From NCBI RefSeq assembly GCF_023699475.1, contig NZ_JALXFV010000005.1, positions 257,821 through 293,459 of the forward strand: a stretch of DNA of 35,639 nt, given 5' to 3'. The position numbers and the translations under genes are program-made. Source of the stretch: Halomarina rubra. GTDB taxonomy: Archaea; Halobacteriota; Halobacteria; Halobacteriales; Haloarculaceae. How positions within the stretch are numbered: the first letter of the stretch is position 1; each line of letters starts with the position of its first letter. The notes under the pieces were generated by a model. That model did not search any database, was not told the origin of the DNA, and saw nothing but the letters and a program-made list of their open reading frames with translations. Shown here in pieces: positions 24,385 through 32,160 of this stretch.

Positions 24385-25185
24385 TCAGGCTCCGTTCAGC
24401 ACCGACACCACGTCCGTCAGCGCCGTCGAGGCCTCGACGGTCTGTGGGCCGCGGAGCGGCGAGACGCTGATGCGACCCTCGGCGAGCGCGTGGCGGTCGC
24501 TGTCGACGGGGTAGATGTCGCGGTGGGCGTCGAGGTCCGGGACCGGCCCCTCGTGAGCGTCGGCGCTCGCCCAGAACGTGTCGACGAGGTGGGTCGCCTC
24601 GCCGTCCTCCTCGACGGTCGTGTCGTAGTCGGCGTACGGGCGGGTGACGCGCATCGTCGGCATCTCGGCAGGAGTCCCGGTCGGAGCGTTGAGGTTCAAC
24701 ACGTCGAGGGTGTCGAACACGCGCTTCTCGCAGGCGCGCTCGACCAGTCGGCGGGCGACGCTGGCCGGTCCCGAGAAGTCGAACGCGTGTGGCGGGTGCG
24801 GGAAGAACTCCTCGGGGTGGTACGCCGAGACGGAGACGGCGGGGACGCCCAGGAAGCTCGCTTCCATCGCCGCGCCGACGGTCCCCGAGCGCCCGAGGAC
24901 GTACGCGCCGATGTTCGGCCCGTGGTTACAGCCCGAGACGACGACGTCGAACTCGCGGTCCAGTCCGCGCAGTCCGAACGCGACGCAGTCGGCGGGCGTG
25001 CCGGTGACGGCGTAGCCCTCGTCGTGGTCGGTGACGCCGACGGTCCGGGAGCGTGCCCGCCCGACACCGCTCTGGTCGTCGGCGGGCGCGACGACGGTGA
25101 CCGCACCCAGGTCGGAGAGCGCGTTCACGAGCGCCCGGAGACCGGGGCTCTCGATGCCGTCGTCGTTCGTCACCAGCAGCCTCAT
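24385..25185 (-). CDS. surE: 5'/3'-nucleotidase SurE
   Basis: Metal-dependent phosphatase acting on nucleoside monophosphates. 266 residues. The active-site N-terminus MRLLVTNDDGI (the DD metal site), PADDQSGVG, VTGTPADCVAFGL and VSGCNHGPNIG are all present. The frame is open upstream, but ATG 25185 is fixed because the first strand and NDDG motif must be N-terminal. It converges with ffh, with the palindromic element between them. Confidence 0.95.
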   Translation of the reverse strand: MRLLVTNDDGIESPGLRALVNALSDLGAVTVVAPADDQSGVGRARSRTVGVTDHDEGYAVTGTPADCVAFGLRGLDREFDVVVSGCNHGPNIGAYVLGRSGTVGAAMEASFLGVPAVSVSAYHPEEFFPHPPHAFDFSGPASVARRLVERACEKRVFDTLDVLNLNAPTGTPAEMPTMRVTRPYADYDTTVEEDGEATHLVDTFWASADAHEGPVPDLDAHRDIYPVDSDRHALAEGRISVSPLRGPQTVEASTALTDVVSVLNGA

Positions 25186-25300
25186 CGCCCACCCCGACGG
25201 GTGGCGACCTGACTCGTCATATCTGGAGGTTCGTGTCGGATAGCAAGTCGGTGTCGTTCCGTCGGGACGCCGCGGAACCGTGTCGCCCCCTCGCACGCGG

Positions 25301-25312
25301 TCGGTTTTTTGT
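25301..25312 (+). promoter_or_regulatory. TATA-like T-run before the MgtE-like pair
   Basis: GGTTTTTTG (25303-25311) centred about 29 bases before ATG 25337, supporting that start in a frame that is open further upstream. Confidence 0.4.
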
Positions 25313-25336
25313 CGGCGGCGCACGTCCCTACTGGCG

Positions 25337-25909
25337 ATGACCGTCGGCGACGTCGCACGCGAAGCCTACCGCGAGGGACTGCCGGCGCTGTCGGCGAGCG
25401 CGGTCGGCGGCCTGCTCGCCGGCGTCGCCCTCAGCGGGATGCGCGCCGAGTTCGAGGCCGTCGCCGGCCTGCTGGTGCTCGTGCCGGCGCTGTTGGCGAC
25501 CCGCGGGAACGTCTACGGGTCGCTCGGCGCGCGCATCGCCACCGCGCTCCACCAGGGGTTGGTCGAACCGCGACTGCGCGGGACCGACGAGCGACTCCGA
25601 GCGGCCGTTCTCGCCGCGCTGCTGCTCGGCGTCGTCGCCAGCGTCTTCTCGGCGCTGGTCGCGTGGGGCGCGCTGGTCGCGCTCGGCGAGCCACGCGCAA
25701 CCGTCCTCGAACTCGCCGTCATCTCGTTTCTCGCCGCGTTGCTCTCGGGGGCCGTGCTGGCCGTCGTCGTCGTGGTCGTCGTCTTCGGCGGGTTCCGTCG
25801 CGGGTTCAACCCCGACACCCTCGTCGGCCCCATCGTGACGACCGCCGGCGACGTCTTCGGCGTCGTGTTCCTCTGGCTGGCCGTGCAGGTCGTCCTCGGG
25901 GTGCTGTAG
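25337..25909 (+). CDS. MgtE/SLC41-like integral membrane domain protein, first half
   Basis: 190 residues with about five membrane helices (about 20-55, 86-110, 118-145, 165-188). The motif GFNPDTLVGPIVTTAGDVFG matches the MgtE cation-pore signature with its conserved Pro, Thr and Asp. The regulatory N and CBS domains of full MgtE are absent. One base separates its TAG from the GTG of a second protein of the same kind, so the pair probably forms a heterodimeric Mg2+ or other divalent cation channel. Loss of the cytosolic gating domains means the regulation must differ; this is inference. Confidence 0.85.
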   Translation: MTVGDVAREAYREGLPALSASAVGGLLAGVALSGMRAEFEAVAGLLVLVPALLATRGNVYGSLGARIATALHQGLVEPRLRGTDERLRAAVLAALLLGVVASVFSALVAWGALVALGEPRATVLELAVISFLAALLSGAVLAVVVVVVVFGGFRRGFNPDTLVGPIVTTAGDVFGVVFLWLAVQVVLGVL

Positions 25910-25910
25910 C

Positions 25911-26465
25911 GTGGCGACGGAGTGGACCGTCCGGGCCATCACCCGCGCGACGCTGCCGATACTGCTGGCGTTGACGCTCGTCGCGGTCGCCAGCGGCCTC
26001 GTCCTCGGCGGGTTCGAGGCGACCCTGCTGAAGTACCCCTCGTTGCTCGTGCTCGTCCCCGTCACCATCGGGTCGGCGGGGAACCTCGGCAGCGTGCTGG
26101 CGTCGCGCCTCTCGACGGCGTTCCACCTCGGGACGCTCTCGTTCGGGGCCGACGACACCCTGATCGGCAACGCCGTGGCGACCGTGGCCCTCTCGTTGAC
26201 CGTCTTCCCCATCATCGGCGTGGGGGCGTGGCTGCTGACCGCGGCCTGGACCGGCAGTCGCCTCGCACTGACGACCGTGGTGCTCGTCGCCGTCTGCTCG
26301 GGGGCCATCCTGGCGGTGCTCGCCGTCCTCGTCACCGTCACCACCGCCTACGCCGCCTACCGCCTCCAACTCGATCCCGACGACGTGGTCATCCCCGTCG
26401 TCACCAACACCTGCGACGTGCTCGGCGTACTCGTCCTGTTCGCCGTCGTGCAGGTGCTGGTGTGA
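25911..26465 (+). CDS. MgtE/SLC41-like integral membrane domain protein, second half
   Basis: 184 residues, GTG start one base after the first half's stop. It repeats the same fold: helices at about 12-32, 38-60, 85-110, 120-150 and 165-184, and LDPDDVVIPVVTNTCDVLG as the pore motif. Sequence is clearly different from the first half, so the pair is an old duplication or a split transporter rather than a recent copy. It should be co-translated with the first half. Confidence 0.85.
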   Translation: MATEWTVRAITRATLPILLALTLVAVASGLVLGGFEATLLKYPSLLVLVPVTIGSAGNLGSVLASRLSTAFHLGTLSFGADDTLIGNAVATVALSLTVFPIIGVGAWLLTAAWTGSRLALTTVVLVAVCSGAILAVLAVLVTVTTAYAAYRLQLDPDDVVIPVVTNTCDVLGVLVLFAVVQVLV

Positions 26466-26560
26466 GCGGGGCGCTTCGGAACGGACTGCTCGTGGTTCAC
26501 CGGTCGCTCCGAATCGCGCACGCTACTGCTCACGGGTCGTTTCACTCCCCGTTCGTCTCC

Positions 26561-26586
26561 CGAGACGCTCCGAAAGGAGCGTCTCG
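26561..26586. terminator. Perfect 11-pair GAAA-loop hairpin between convergent genes
   Basis: CGAGACGCTCC-GAAA-GGAGCGTCTCG on the plus strand, ending exactly at the base before the yihY-like stop codon (26587-26589). The GAAA tetraloop forms only in the plus-strand RNA; the minus-strand loop is TTTC. It could end or protect the 3' end of the MgtE-like transcript. Confidence 0.55.
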
Positions 26587-27390
26587 TTACGGCCGCCACA
26601 CCGAGTCCGGGTCCACCCGCTCGGCGAGCACCGCGTTCACCACGACACCGAGCAGCAGCGCCAACCCGCCGACGTACAGCCACGTCAGCAACAACAACAT
26701 CCCGCCGACGACGCCGTAGAGGTGGACGCTCTGGGAGACGCTGGCGTACACCCGGAAGAACACCGCCGAGACGGTCCACAGCGTCGCGGCGAACACCGCC
26801 CCCGGGACGGCCTCGCGTGGGGAGATGTCGACGCCGGGGAAGACGTAGTACATCGGGAAGAAGCCGACGACGAGCGCGAGAAACAGGACGATCGGGGCGA
26901 CGATTGCCCAGAGGATGCCCTTCACGACGAGCGAGAGCACCACGCCGAGACCGATGGCGAGTGCGAACGCGAGCGGCGTCGTCACCGTCGCGATGGCGAC
27001 CTCCTCGACGGTCCGCAGGAGCGACCCCTGGCGACGGGTGCCGTACACCTCGTCGAACGCGGCGTTGGTCGTGTGGAACGTCCGCGTCGCACTCCACGCC
27101 AGTATGAGGAACGCCAGGACGGCCGCCCGGAGGCGCGCACCGGTGGCGTTGGTCGTCGACGTGAGCATCGACTGGAGCTGTCCCGTCGAGAGCCCGAGCG
27201 TCGAGGAGAGCGTCGACAGCGCCGGGTCGAGTCGGCCGAGCGCCGAGAGACCGAGCAGGACGAACAGCGCGAGCGGGATGAGCGTGTTGAACGCGTGATA
27301 GCCCAGACTCGCCGCCTTCACCGACACCTGTTCTTCGCGGGCGACGGCGACGACGGTCCGGATTGCCGTCCGGTACGCTCGGCGGTCCAC
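26587..27390 (-). CDS. YihY/BrkB family membrane protein
   Basis: 267 residues with about six membrane helices (near 30-52, 88-105, 133-160, 165-190, 203-222, 228-252). Family marks include LGYHAFNTLIPLALF in the first helix and the middle segment RTFHTTNAAFDEVYG. Members have been wrongly called ribonuclease BN; the true function is unknown and may be transport or envelope-related. GTG 27390 is chosen because a T-rich TATA-like box is centred 27 bases upstream. It converges with the MgtE pair. Confidence 0.87.
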   Translation of the reverse strand: MDRRAYRTAIRTVVAVAREEQVSVKAASLGYHAFNTLIPLALFVLLGLSALGRLDPALSTLSSTLGLSTGQLQSMLTSTTNATGARLRAAVLAFLILAWSATRTFHTTNAAFDEVYGTRRQGSLLRTVEEVAIATVTTPLAFALAIGLGVVLSLVVKGILWAIVAPIVLFLALVVGFFPMYYVFPGVDISPREAVPGAVFAATLWTVSAVFFRVYASVSQSVHLYGVVGGMLLLLTWLYVGGLALLLGVVVNAVLAERVDPDSVWRP

Positions 27391-27411
27391 ACGCTCCGTT
27401 CGTCGTGACGG

Positions 27412-27421
27412 TAGAAAAAGG
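27412..27421 (-). promoter_or_regulatory. TATA-like box for the YihY-like gene
   Basis: Minus-strand CCTTTTTCTA centred about 27 bases before GTG 27390, fitting a leaderless transcript. Confidence 0.5.
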
Positions 27422-27468
27422 CGAACCGTTCGGAGCCATCGGCGGTCGGGGGTCGCGCGGTGACCGAC

Positions 27469-27813
27469 TCAGGCCGCCATCGACCGACAGGTCTCGGCGC
27501 ACTCCCGGCAGACCCGCGCACAGGTCTGGCAGTGGTCGTGGTCGTGCTGGTCGCACTCGTCGGCGCACGCCTCGCAGACGTCGGCACACACCGCCGCGAG
27601 GTCGCCGCTGTAGTCCGAGTCGCGGGCCATGAACCGCGCGTGGAGGGTCGCGACGTCGGCGACGTCCCGACAGAGTCGGACGCACTCGGCCATCTCCTCG
27701 CCGTGGCCGGCGCACTCGTCGGCACACCACTCACACGCCTGGGCCGCTTCGAGGCAGTTGTCGAGACACTCCTTCTCGTCGTCGCTCAGGTGGTCGATGT
27801 CGTCGAGCGCCAT
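27469..27813 (-). CDS. Cysteine-rich four-helix-bundle copper-binding protein (DUF326/Csp3-like)
   Basis: 114 residues with 16 Cys: 16, 20, 27, 30, 34, 44, 48, 76, 80, 83, 87, 95, 98, 102, 105 and 109. They repeat as CxxxC and CxxC along helices, the layout of cytosolic copper storage proteins that hold many Cu(I) ions inside a four-helix bundle. An HDHDH stretch (90-94) sits before the last helix. No signal peptide, so cytosolic. It would store or buffer copper and protect against its toxicity. Start ATG 27813. No copper pump or chaperone gene lies beside it. Confidence 0.9.
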   Translation of the reverse strand: MALDDIDHLSDDEKECLDNCLEAAQACEWCADECAGHGEEMAECVRLCRDVADVATLHARFMARDSDYSGDLAAVCADVCEACADECDQHDHDHCQTCARVCRECAETCRSMAA

Positions 27814-27905
27814 GCACGACGGGTCGGCCGCCCGAGAGGTCGTCGTTTGGCTTGCGCGGGCAGGGGAGTCGCCCGGAACGAACGGAGAGACAGGTCGAAC
27901 GGCGC

Positions 27906-28544
27906 TCAGTCGTCGCTCGGCGGCGCGCCGCCGGCACGGTGGACGACGGCGAAGCGATTGGGGAGGTACTCGACGAGGTCGGGAGGGACGAGGTGGACGA
28001 GACGCGCCCAGACGGTCGCGAGTCGACGACGCAACAGCGTGTAGCCCGTCGCAACGACGAGCAACCCGGCGACCGCACCGTCGACGGGCGCGCCGGCGAG
28101 CAGCAGCGTCGGCACGGCGAGCGCCCCCGCGAGCACGAGGTCCGCCGGCGCACCGTCGTACGGGACGAGTCGGCGCGGTCGGAGCCAGCGCCCGTGGAAG
28201 TGGCTGTAGACGGCGCGGTCGGAGGTCGCCTGCCAGGGCTTCAGTTCGAGACCGCCGCCGAGCGCGTCCATCGCGGCGTGGACACCCGCGCTCGCGAGGA
28301 ACACTGCGAGCGCGACCGTCTCGACCGACGGCGCGAGAGCGGCGAGACCGACCGCCCCGACGGCGGCGAGCGGCCCGTACACCGGGAAGTGGAGCGTTCG
28401 GCGGTGGCCGACGTAGAGGTCGAGGTCCGGAACGAGCCCCCCGAGACCGCCGGCCACGACGGCTAGCGGCGCGGCCTCGGGAGCGAACAGGGTGGCGACG
28501 ACACCGAGTACGATACCCACGAGCACGTGGGTCATCACCATCAT
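27906..28544 (-). CDS. YdjM-like membrane-bound metal-dependent hydrolase family protein (DUF457)
   Basis: 212 residues, several membrane helices. The N-terminus MTHVLVGIVLG and the segment GGLVPDLDLYVGHRRTLHFPVY, plus GVHAAMDALGGG, give the family's His and Asp residues. Members are induced by stress in bacteria but the reaction is not established. Three ATGs are possible (28544, 28541, 28535); 28544 fits the TATA-like box 27 bases upstream. Divergent from the YjdF-like gene. Confidence 0.85.
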   Translation of the reverse strand: MMVMTHVLVGIVLGVVATLFAPEAAPLAVVAGGLGGLVPDLDLYVGHRRTLHFPVYGPLAAVGAVGLAALAPSVETVALAVFLASAGVHAAMDALGGGLELKPWQATSDRAVYSHFHGRWLRPRRLVPYDGAPADLVLAGALAVPTLLLAGAPVDGAVAGLLVVATGYTLLRRRLATVWARLVHLVPPDLVEYLPNRFAVVHRAGGAPPSDD

Positions 28545-28566
28545 CGACGTCTCGTATGGGCTTGAA

Positions 28567-28600
28567 CTGTAAATCCGTATCGCCGGGGGACAGGTCTTAG
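28567..28600. promoter_or_regulatory. Divergent promoters of the two membrane protein genes
   Basis: Minus-strand GGATTTACAG (28567-28576) is centred about 27 bases before ATG 28544; plus-strand GGTCTTAG (28593-28600) is about 27 bases before the GTG/ATG at 28623/28626. Confidence 0.45.
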
Positions 28601-28625
28601 CCCGCGGGCGTGCTACGGCACGGTG

Positions 28626-29267
28626 ATGGCCTCTCGCGGCCGCACCGCACGGGTCCAGCGGGCAGTCAGCCGTCTGCTCCAGCTAGCCATCGCGCTGTTG
28701 CTCGTCGTCGGCGTGGTGACGGCGAACCTCGGCATCGTCGTCAACGCCGTCGTCGCGCTGGCGGTGACGTTCCTGCCCGCCGTGCTCGACCGGGACTACT
28801 CGCTCAACCTGAACCCGAAGCTGACGCTGTGGCTCACGCTCGCCGTCTTCCTCCACACCGTCGGGATGACGGGGCTCTACCGGGACGTCTGGTGGTGGGA
28901 CCACGTCACCCACACGCTGTCGGCGTCGGTGGTCGCCGCCACGGGCTACGCCGCCGTCAGCGCCCTCGACGAGTACTCCGACGCCGTCCGGTTCACCGAC
29001 GAGTTCCTGTTCGTGTTCATCCTCCTGTTCACCGTCGGTCTCGGCGTGTTCTGGGAGGTGCTGGAGTTCGTCGCCCGTGAACTGGCCGACGTCGTCGGGG
29101 CCGACCCGGTGCTCGTCCAGTACGGCCTCGCCGACACCGTCGTCGACCTCGTGTTCGACATGGTCGGTGCCGTCCTGCTCGCGCTGTTCGGCACGAACGA
29201 ACTGTCGGACCTCGTCGACGACCTCACCGAGCGCTACGAGCGCGCCCGACACTCGCGGAGTCGCTGA
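28626..29267 (+). CDS. YjdF/DUF2238-like membrane protein
   Basis: 213 residues with about five membrane helices. WWWDHVTHTLSASVVAATGY and FWEVLEFVARELADVVG, followed by YGLADTVVDLVFDMVGA, match the Asp/His-containing helices of this family. Function is not known. A GTG at 28623 sits directly before ATG 28626 and could be the start instead; the promoter does not decide. C-terminal tail is charged and probably cytosolic. Confidence 0.7.
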   Translation: MASRGRTARVQRAVSRLLQLAIALLLVVGVVTANLGIVVNAVVALAVTFLPAVLDRDYSLNLNPKLTLWLTLAVFLHTVGMTGLYRDVWWWDHVTHTLSASVVAATGYAAVSALDEYSDAVRFTDEFLFVFILLFTVGLGVFWEVLEFVARELADVVGADPVLVQYGLADTVVDLVFDMVGAVLLALFGTNELSDLVDDLTERYERARHSRSR

Positions 29268-29310
29268 GTGACCGCCTCGCGAGACCGCCACGGGTTCGTC
29301 TCGGCGCGGG

Positions 29311-29320
29311 TGCTAAGTCC
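29311..29320 (+). promoter_or_regulatory. TATA-like box for the molybdopterin oxidoreductase gene
   Basis: TGCTAAGTCC centred about 27 bases before GTG 29342, fitting a leaderless start. Confidence 0.4.
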
Positions 29321-29341
29321 CGCTGGGCCCTAGCTCTACTC

Positions 29342-30412
29342 GTGCGATTCGAACCCCGCCCGCGCGCCGTCGACTGGACGATTCTGGCGGCGCTCGCCCT
29401 CGCCCTCGCGACGGGCGTAGTGAGCCTCGCCACCGGGAGCGTCCGCGACGGCTGGGTGTTCTTCCTCCACGGCGCGGGCGGGTTGACGCTCACCGTCTTG
29501 CTGTTCTGGAAGCTCCGACGCGTCCGCCCGCGCATCTCGGCGGGCGTCCGCTCGGGGTCGTGGCGAGTCCTCCTCTCGGTGTACCTCGCGGTGGTCGCGC
29601 TCGCCGCGCTCCTCACCGGCGTCGCGTGGGTGCTCGGCGCGAACCTCGACCTCGGTGGCTGGACGCTACTCAACCTCCACATCGGCCTCGGCCTCGTCGT
29701 CGTCCCGCCGCTCGTCTGGCACGTCCTGATGCGAGCGCGCCGCCCGACCAGCGAGGACTGGGAGGGCCGCCGGACGATGCTGCAGTACGCCGGGTTGGCG
29801 CTGGCGGGGGCGCTCGCCTGGCGCGCCCAGCAGGCCGTCGTCGCCGCACTCGACACCGCCGGCGCGGACCGCCGGTTCACCGGGTCGAAACCCGAAGGTG
29901 GCACGGGCAACCGCTACCCGGCGACCAGTTGGGTGCTGGACGACCCCGATCCGGTCGACACCGAATCGTGGCGACTGCACGTCGCTGGGAGCGTCGAGCG
30001 ACCGTTCCGCGCCGACTACGCGGCACTGACTGGTGACGGCGGGACCGTCGCTCCGACCGTCGACCGCGCGTTGCTCGACTGCACGAGTGGCTGGTACGTC
30101 GAGCGTGACTGGCGCGGCGTCCGCGTCGGAGACCTGCTCGACGCCGCCGGAACGAGCGACGACGCTCGCTGGGTGACGTTCCACTCGGTGACGGGGTATC
30201 GCTTCGGGTTCCCCATCGAGCAGGCCCGCGAGTTACTGCTCGCGACCCACGTCGACGGCGAGCGCCTCTCACACGGCCACGGCTACCCGCTTCGCGTGGT
30301 CGCTCCCGACCGCCGCGGGTTCCAGTGGGTGAAGTGGGTGACCGCCGTCGAGGTCCGCGAGTCGCGCGACTGGGGCCAGTGGGTCGCCATCTTCGTCAGC
30401 GGCATCGACTGA
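29342..30412 (+). CDS. Membrane cytochrome b-like domain fused to a sulfite oxidase-type molybdopterin domain
   Basis: 356 residues, GTG start. The N-terminal 160 residues have four to five membrane helices with H43, H113 and H127, suitable as heme b ligands. The C-terminal 180 residues are a sulfite-oxidase/MsrP-type catalytic domain: ATSWVLDDPDPVD, then C247 in LLDCTSGWYVERDWRGV, the molybdenum-binding Cys, and HGHGYPLRVVAPDRRGFQWVKWV. In bacteria MsrP and its heme partner MsrQ are separate; here anchor and enzyme are one chain. No Tat signal is visible. Substrate is unknown. Confidence 0.85.
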   Translation: MRFEPRPRAVDWTILAALALALATGVVSLATGSVRDGWVFFLHGAGGLTLTVLLFWKLRRVRPRISAGVRSGSWRVLLSVYLAVVALAALLTGVAWVLGANLDLGGWTLLNLHIGLGLVVVPPLVWHVLMRARRPTSEDWEGRRTMLQYAGLALAGALAWRAQQAVVAALDTAGADRRFTGSKPEGGTGNRYPATSWVLDDPDPVDTESWRLHVAGSVERPFRADYAALTGDGGTVAPTVDRALLDCTSGWYVERDWRGVRVGDLLDAAGTSDDARWVTFHSVTGYRFGFPIEQARELLLATHVDGERLSHGHGYPLRVVAPDRRGFQWVKWVTAVEVRESRDWGQWVAIFVSGID

Positions 30413-30434
30413 GGCGTCGGCGAGGGCGGCCGAC

Positions 30435-31073
30435 TCAGAAGGCGTCGCGCACCGCACTCGCCGTCGGGAACGACCCGTCCGCGACGCGAAGCGCACCCAT
30501 CCCGACGCCCCGAGCACCCTCGACGTCGTCGTCGCTGTCGCCGACCATCACGAACTCGGCGGCACCGAGCGCATCGCGAGCGGCCTCGAACGGGGCCAGG
30601 GCGGGTTTGTGCGCCCCGACGTCGTAAGAGGCGACGACAGCATCGAACCGGTCGAGCAGGTCGTGGGCCGCGAGTTTCTCGCGCTGGACCGCCCCGACGC
30701 CGTTGGTGACGACGCCGAGCGGATGGCCCGCGTCGGCCAGCACGTCGAGCGTCTCGTGGGCAGCGTCGGGGACCGTCGACAGCGAGCACTCGGCGTCGAC
30801 GCGAGCGGCGACCAGCGCCTCGGGGTCGGCGTCGAGACCGAATCGCTCGCACGTCTCGGCGAACGACCGACGGAACGGGTCGGGCGTGAGTGCGCCGAAG
30901 TGCTCGAAGAACCGCTCGCTGTTGTGCTCGCCCCACGCGACGTCGTACCGGCCGCACACCTCGCGGAACGGGGCCGCGACGACCGCGCCGAACTCCGCGT
31001 AGCGCAGGAGCGTGCCGTCGAGGTCGAACAGGACGGCCCGGTCTGCCGGAGCAGCGGCGTCCGTGTGGCCCAT
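30435..31073 (-). CDS. HAD superfamily phosphatase
   Basis: 212 residues. Motif I FDLDGTLL (nucleophile and acid Asp), motif II VVTNG, the motif III Lys in GAHKPA and motif IV VGDSDDDVEGA are complete, with a helical cap in between, as in phosphoglycolate phosphatase or pyrimidine nucleotidase relatives. The exact substrate cannot be told. Its ATG overlaps the stop of the UPF0201 gene by one base, so it is third in that operon. Confidence 0.88.
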   Translation of the reverse strand: MGHTDAAAPADRAVLFDLDGTLLRYAEFGAVVAAPFREVCGRYDVAWGEHNSERFFEHFGALTPDPFRRSFAETCERFGLDADPEALVAARVDAECSLSTVPDAAHETLDVLADAGHPLGVVTNGVGAVQREKLAAHDLLDRFDAVVASYDVGAHKPALAPFEAARDALGAAEFVMVGDSDDDVEGARGVGMGALRVADGSFPTASAVRDAF

Positions 31074-31525
31074 CAGTCGCGGTCCCGTGTCGGGTCGCGG
31101 GCCGCCTCCTCCGCGAGTTCGTCCAGTGGGACGCCGTCCTCGGTCGGGGGGGCGACGTACTCGACGAACGTCTCGGGGTCGGGGTCGCGGACCGTCACCT
31201 CGACGAAGATGTCGCCCAACTCGCCCTCGCTGCCGACCGCGAAGTTGACCGTCCCGACGAACGCCGCCTGCTTCTTCAGGCGGAAGGTGAACGTGTCGCC
31301 CTCCAGCGTGTCCTCGAACGTGTTGCGGGCGGTGTCGAGGATGGCCTGCTCGCGCAACCGCTGGGAGAAGTGGTCCAGCGAGTGAGCCTCGCCGACGAGT
31401 TCACCCGGCTCCTCGCGCAGCTCGGCGTTCGGGAACAGTTCGCGGACCGCGTCGGCGACCCGGTCGGTCACCTCGGTCGGTTCGACCGGCGCGCGGATCT
31501 CGACGTCGACGCTGTAGACGGTCAT
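31073..31525 (-). CDS. UPF0201 family protein (RNA-binding-like domain)
   Basis: 150 residues. VYSVDVEIRAPVEPTEV, HSLDHFSQRLREQAILDTAR and FRLKKQAAFVGTVNFAV match the archaeal UPF0201 family, which has an RNA-binding-like fold. The biochemical role is unknown. The ATG at 31525 overlaps the UPF0200 stop by 4 bases. This pairing of UPF0200 with UPF0201 is familiar in archaea and suggests they work together. Confidence 0.88.
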   Translation of the reverse strand: MTVYSVDVEIRAPVEPTEVTDRVADAVRELFPNAELREEPGELVGEAHSLDHFSQRLREQAILDTARNTFEDTLEGDTFTFRLKKQAAFVGTVNFAVGSEGELGDIFVEVTVRDPDPETFVEYVAPPTEDGVPLDELAEEAARDPTRDRD

Positions 31526-32070
31526 CGCTCGCCCTCCAGCACTGCCTCGACGCGCTCGTGGAACGCCTCCAGGGTCCCGTCGTTCTCGATGGTCAGGTCG
31601 GCGCGTTCGATGGCTTCGTCCATCCCGAACCCGCGTTCACGCTCGTCGCGCGCTTCGAGGGACTCGCCACCGTCCGCAGCGCTCGTGTCACGACCGCGAC
31701 CCTCGACGCGTGCGGCGCGGTCGTCGAACGGCGCGTCGATGGCGACCAGCACGAACTGCTCGCCGAACGCCGCCTCGAAACGGTCGGCCTCGTCGCCCGA
31801 ACGGAGCCCGTCGACGACGACGGTGTCGTGGTCGCCCAGTTCCGCCTCGACGAGCGGTAGCGAGCGCTCGGCGACGGCCAGCGGGCCGTCCTCCTCGCGC
31901 AACTGCTGTGCCACTCGGCCGTGGTGGTCCGCGGGGTCGAGCCCCCGCTCGCGACACGCCGCCCGGATGACGTCACCCATCGTCACGACCGGGACGTCGT
32001 GGGCGCGGGCGACCTCGGCGAACTCGCCTTTCCCACTCCCCGGCAGTCCGACGGTACCGATGACTCTCAT
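31522..32070 (-). CDS. UPF0200 family P-loop nucleotide kinase-like protein
   Basis: 182 residues. P-loop GLPGSGKGE (8-16), the VVDGLRSGDEADRF and RGFGMDEAIERADLTIENDGT segments match archaeal UPF0200, relatives of adenylate and dephospho-CoA kinases. It has been proposed as a kinase, but the substrate is not established. The ATG at 32070 follows a TATA-like box (GGGTATTACG, 32095-32104) by about 30 bases. First gene of a three-gene operon with UPF0201 and HAD. Confidence 0.88.
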   Translation of the reverse strand: MRVIGTVGLPGSGKGEFAEVARAHDVPVVTMGDVIRAACRERGLDPADHHGRVAQQLREEDGPLAVAERSLPLVEAELGDHDTVVVDGLRSGDEADRFEAAFGEQFVLVAIDAPFDDRAARVEGRGRDTSAADGGESLEARDERERGFGMDEAIERADLTIENDGTLEAFHERVEAVLEGER

Positions 32071-32094
32071 TGGCCGAGGCTACGGCAACCGCTC

Positions 32095-32104
32095 CGTAAT
32101 ACCC
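32095..32104 (-). promoter_or_regulatory. TATA-like box for the UPF0200-UPF0201-HAD operon
   Basis: Minus-strand GGGTATTACG centred about 30 bases before ATG 32070; it lies back to back with the tRNA-Arg promoter. Confidence 0.45.
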
Positions 32105-32129
32105 ATCGGTTCAACCGCAGACCCGACCG

Positions 32130-32137
32130 CTTTTTGT
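32130..32137 (+). promoter_or_regulatory. TATA-like box for tRNA-Arg
   Basis: CTTTTTGT centred about 28 bases before the first base of the tRNA at 32161. Confidence 0.5.
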
Positions 32138-32160
32138 GCGACGACGTGGACGCCCCGGTA

